Assembly: GCA_964512655.1 (NCBI GenBank) | Contig: CAZEJT010000001.1 | Span: forward strand, 496,001-560,000 | DNA: 64,000 nt | Reading direction: 5' to 3' | From: VBOC01 sp964512655 | GTDB lineage: Bacteria > Bacteroidota > Ignavibacteria > UBA10030 > SZUA-254 | Part shown: one piece after another, positions 63,437 to 64,000 of the stretch | Position numbering within the stretch: the stretch's first letter is position 1 | Layout of the letters: the number at the start of each line of letters is the position of its first letter | Position numbers and translations under genes: made by a program | Notes under the pieces: generated by a model | What the model was told of the DNA's origin: nothing | Database searches by the model: none | What the model saw: only the letters and a program-made list of their open reading frames with translations

Positions 63437-64000
63437 CGGGGGACTCCTTTGAGGGCGTCGACAGGATGCATGCGCGCCATTTTCCAGGCAGGATAGACTC
63501 CCGAGAGGACCCCGAAAAAGAGGATCGTTGCAAGCCCGTAGAGGAATATCCTGATGTTGAGGTGAAAGTCGGCATACTGGATCAATCCGCTCCCGCTCAA
63601 TATGGTGAGGATCAATGTTGAGAGGAAGAATCCGATCACTCCGCCGATCGCCGTGAGGATGATGTTTTCCACGAGGAACTGCCCGACCAGGAGCACGGAT
63701 GAGGCCCCGAACGACTTTCGGACCCCGATCTCCGAGGCCCGCTCGAGGATTCTGCTGATATTGATATTGACGAGGTTGATCGTGGGGAGCAGCATGAACA
63801 GGATGGCCGCGAGGACGATCACCCCGACAAGTTCCTCCGGCTCGTGGCCGCCGCTATTCCCCAGGAGTTCGCGTGCAACCTCGTCGAACACCGTTCCGGG
63901 TACGCATTCGATCGTCGTATAGCGGGAGGAAGGGAGCTCCACCTTTTTCATGCGGAGAGCAAATTCCTCTTTGATGCGATCGAAGTCCGATGCGCTTTGC
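63433..64000 (-). CDS. MacB/FtsX-like ABC transporter permease, 3' part (runs off right edge)
   Basis: The frame stays open to the window edge: the codons before the ATG at 63951 read QSASDFDRIKEEFALR, so that ATG is internal. The visible 189 residues are the C-terminal FtsX domain: three membrane helices, the conserved cytosolic SEIGVRKSFGASSVLLVGQF loop and the ending VYPAWKMARMHPVDALKGVP. The N-terminal helix and periplasmic domain lie outside. It overlaps the following permease gene by four bases. Confidence 0.9.
   Translation of the reverse strand, partial: QSASDFDRIKEEFALRMKKVELPSSRYTTIECVPGTVFDEVARELLGNSGGHEPEELVGVIVLAAILFMLLPTINLVNINISRILERASEIGVRKSFGASSVLLVGQFLVENIILTAIGGVIGFFLSTLILTILSGSGLIQYADFHLNIRIFLYGLATILFFGVLSGVYPAWKMARMHPVDALKGVPR

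Overview
The window looks like a chromosomal segment of a Gram-negative FCB-group bacterium, most likely of the Ignavibacteriota/Kapabacteria/Calditrichota neighbourhood rather than a classical Bacteroides. The evidence is C-terminal type IX secretion (T9SS) sorting domains with the NYPNPFNP signature on several secreted proteins, a PorV/PorQ-family protein, a TonB-dependent receptor with a carboxypeptidase-regulatory-like N-terminus, outer-membrane barrels ending in aromatic residues, and an NtrC-type regulator with GAFTDA in place of GAFTGA. No rRNA is present, so the assignment rests on gene content only.

Layout. 1-980 is the 5' part of a secreted YCF48/BNR-repeat protein that runs off the left edge. 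1158-11888 is a cell-envelope polysaccharide region: a PgaB-like deacetylase/TIM-barrel fusion, a processive GT2 synthase, a multi-TM protein, a dolichol-phosphate-mannose-synthase-like GT2, an ArnT/PMT-like GT39 enzyme and an outer-membrane barrel protein. 11990-44256 is a large alpha-glucan (starch/maltodextrin) locus: glucan phosphorylase, GH31 alpha-glucosidase, MalK-type ATPase, three secreted GH13 enzymes, a cytoplasmic GH13-like enzyme, solute-binding protein with MalF/MalG permeases, parvulin chaperone, TonB receptor, Fn3/Ca-repeat protein, PorV/PorQ protein, a tandem starch-binding-like T9SS protein and a Fes-like esterase. One SGNH-TPR protein sits inside it. No SusD is visible.

44282-49417 is a carbamoyltransferase / SxtJ / SGNH-TPR / DUF5989 cluster with a DUF2238 membrane gene set between its parts. 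49487-52754 is a compact operon of a degenerate RecA-fold protein, a 98-residue protein and a bacterial PolB2-type DNA polymerase with a broken proofreading domain; this is the best candidate for an under-described system. It is divergent from a STAS-domain gene. 54138-59157 is a roughly 5 kb decayed integrated element bounded by a duplicated 5' half of tRNA-Lys. It carries a frameshifted tyrosine recombinase, a secreted beta-propeller protein whose T9SS tail is frameshifted at a G6 run, and two other broken genes. 59529-64000 is a sensor kinase / NtrC-type regulator pair behind two FtsX/MacB-like permease genes, the last running off the right edge.

How the genes could work together: secreted GH13/GH31 enzymes and starch-binding proteins would trim alpha-glucan at the surface, the TonB receptor would take oligosaccharides into the periplasm, the MalEFG-K importer would take them into the cytosol, and phosphorylase plus the cytoplasmic GH13 would degrade them.
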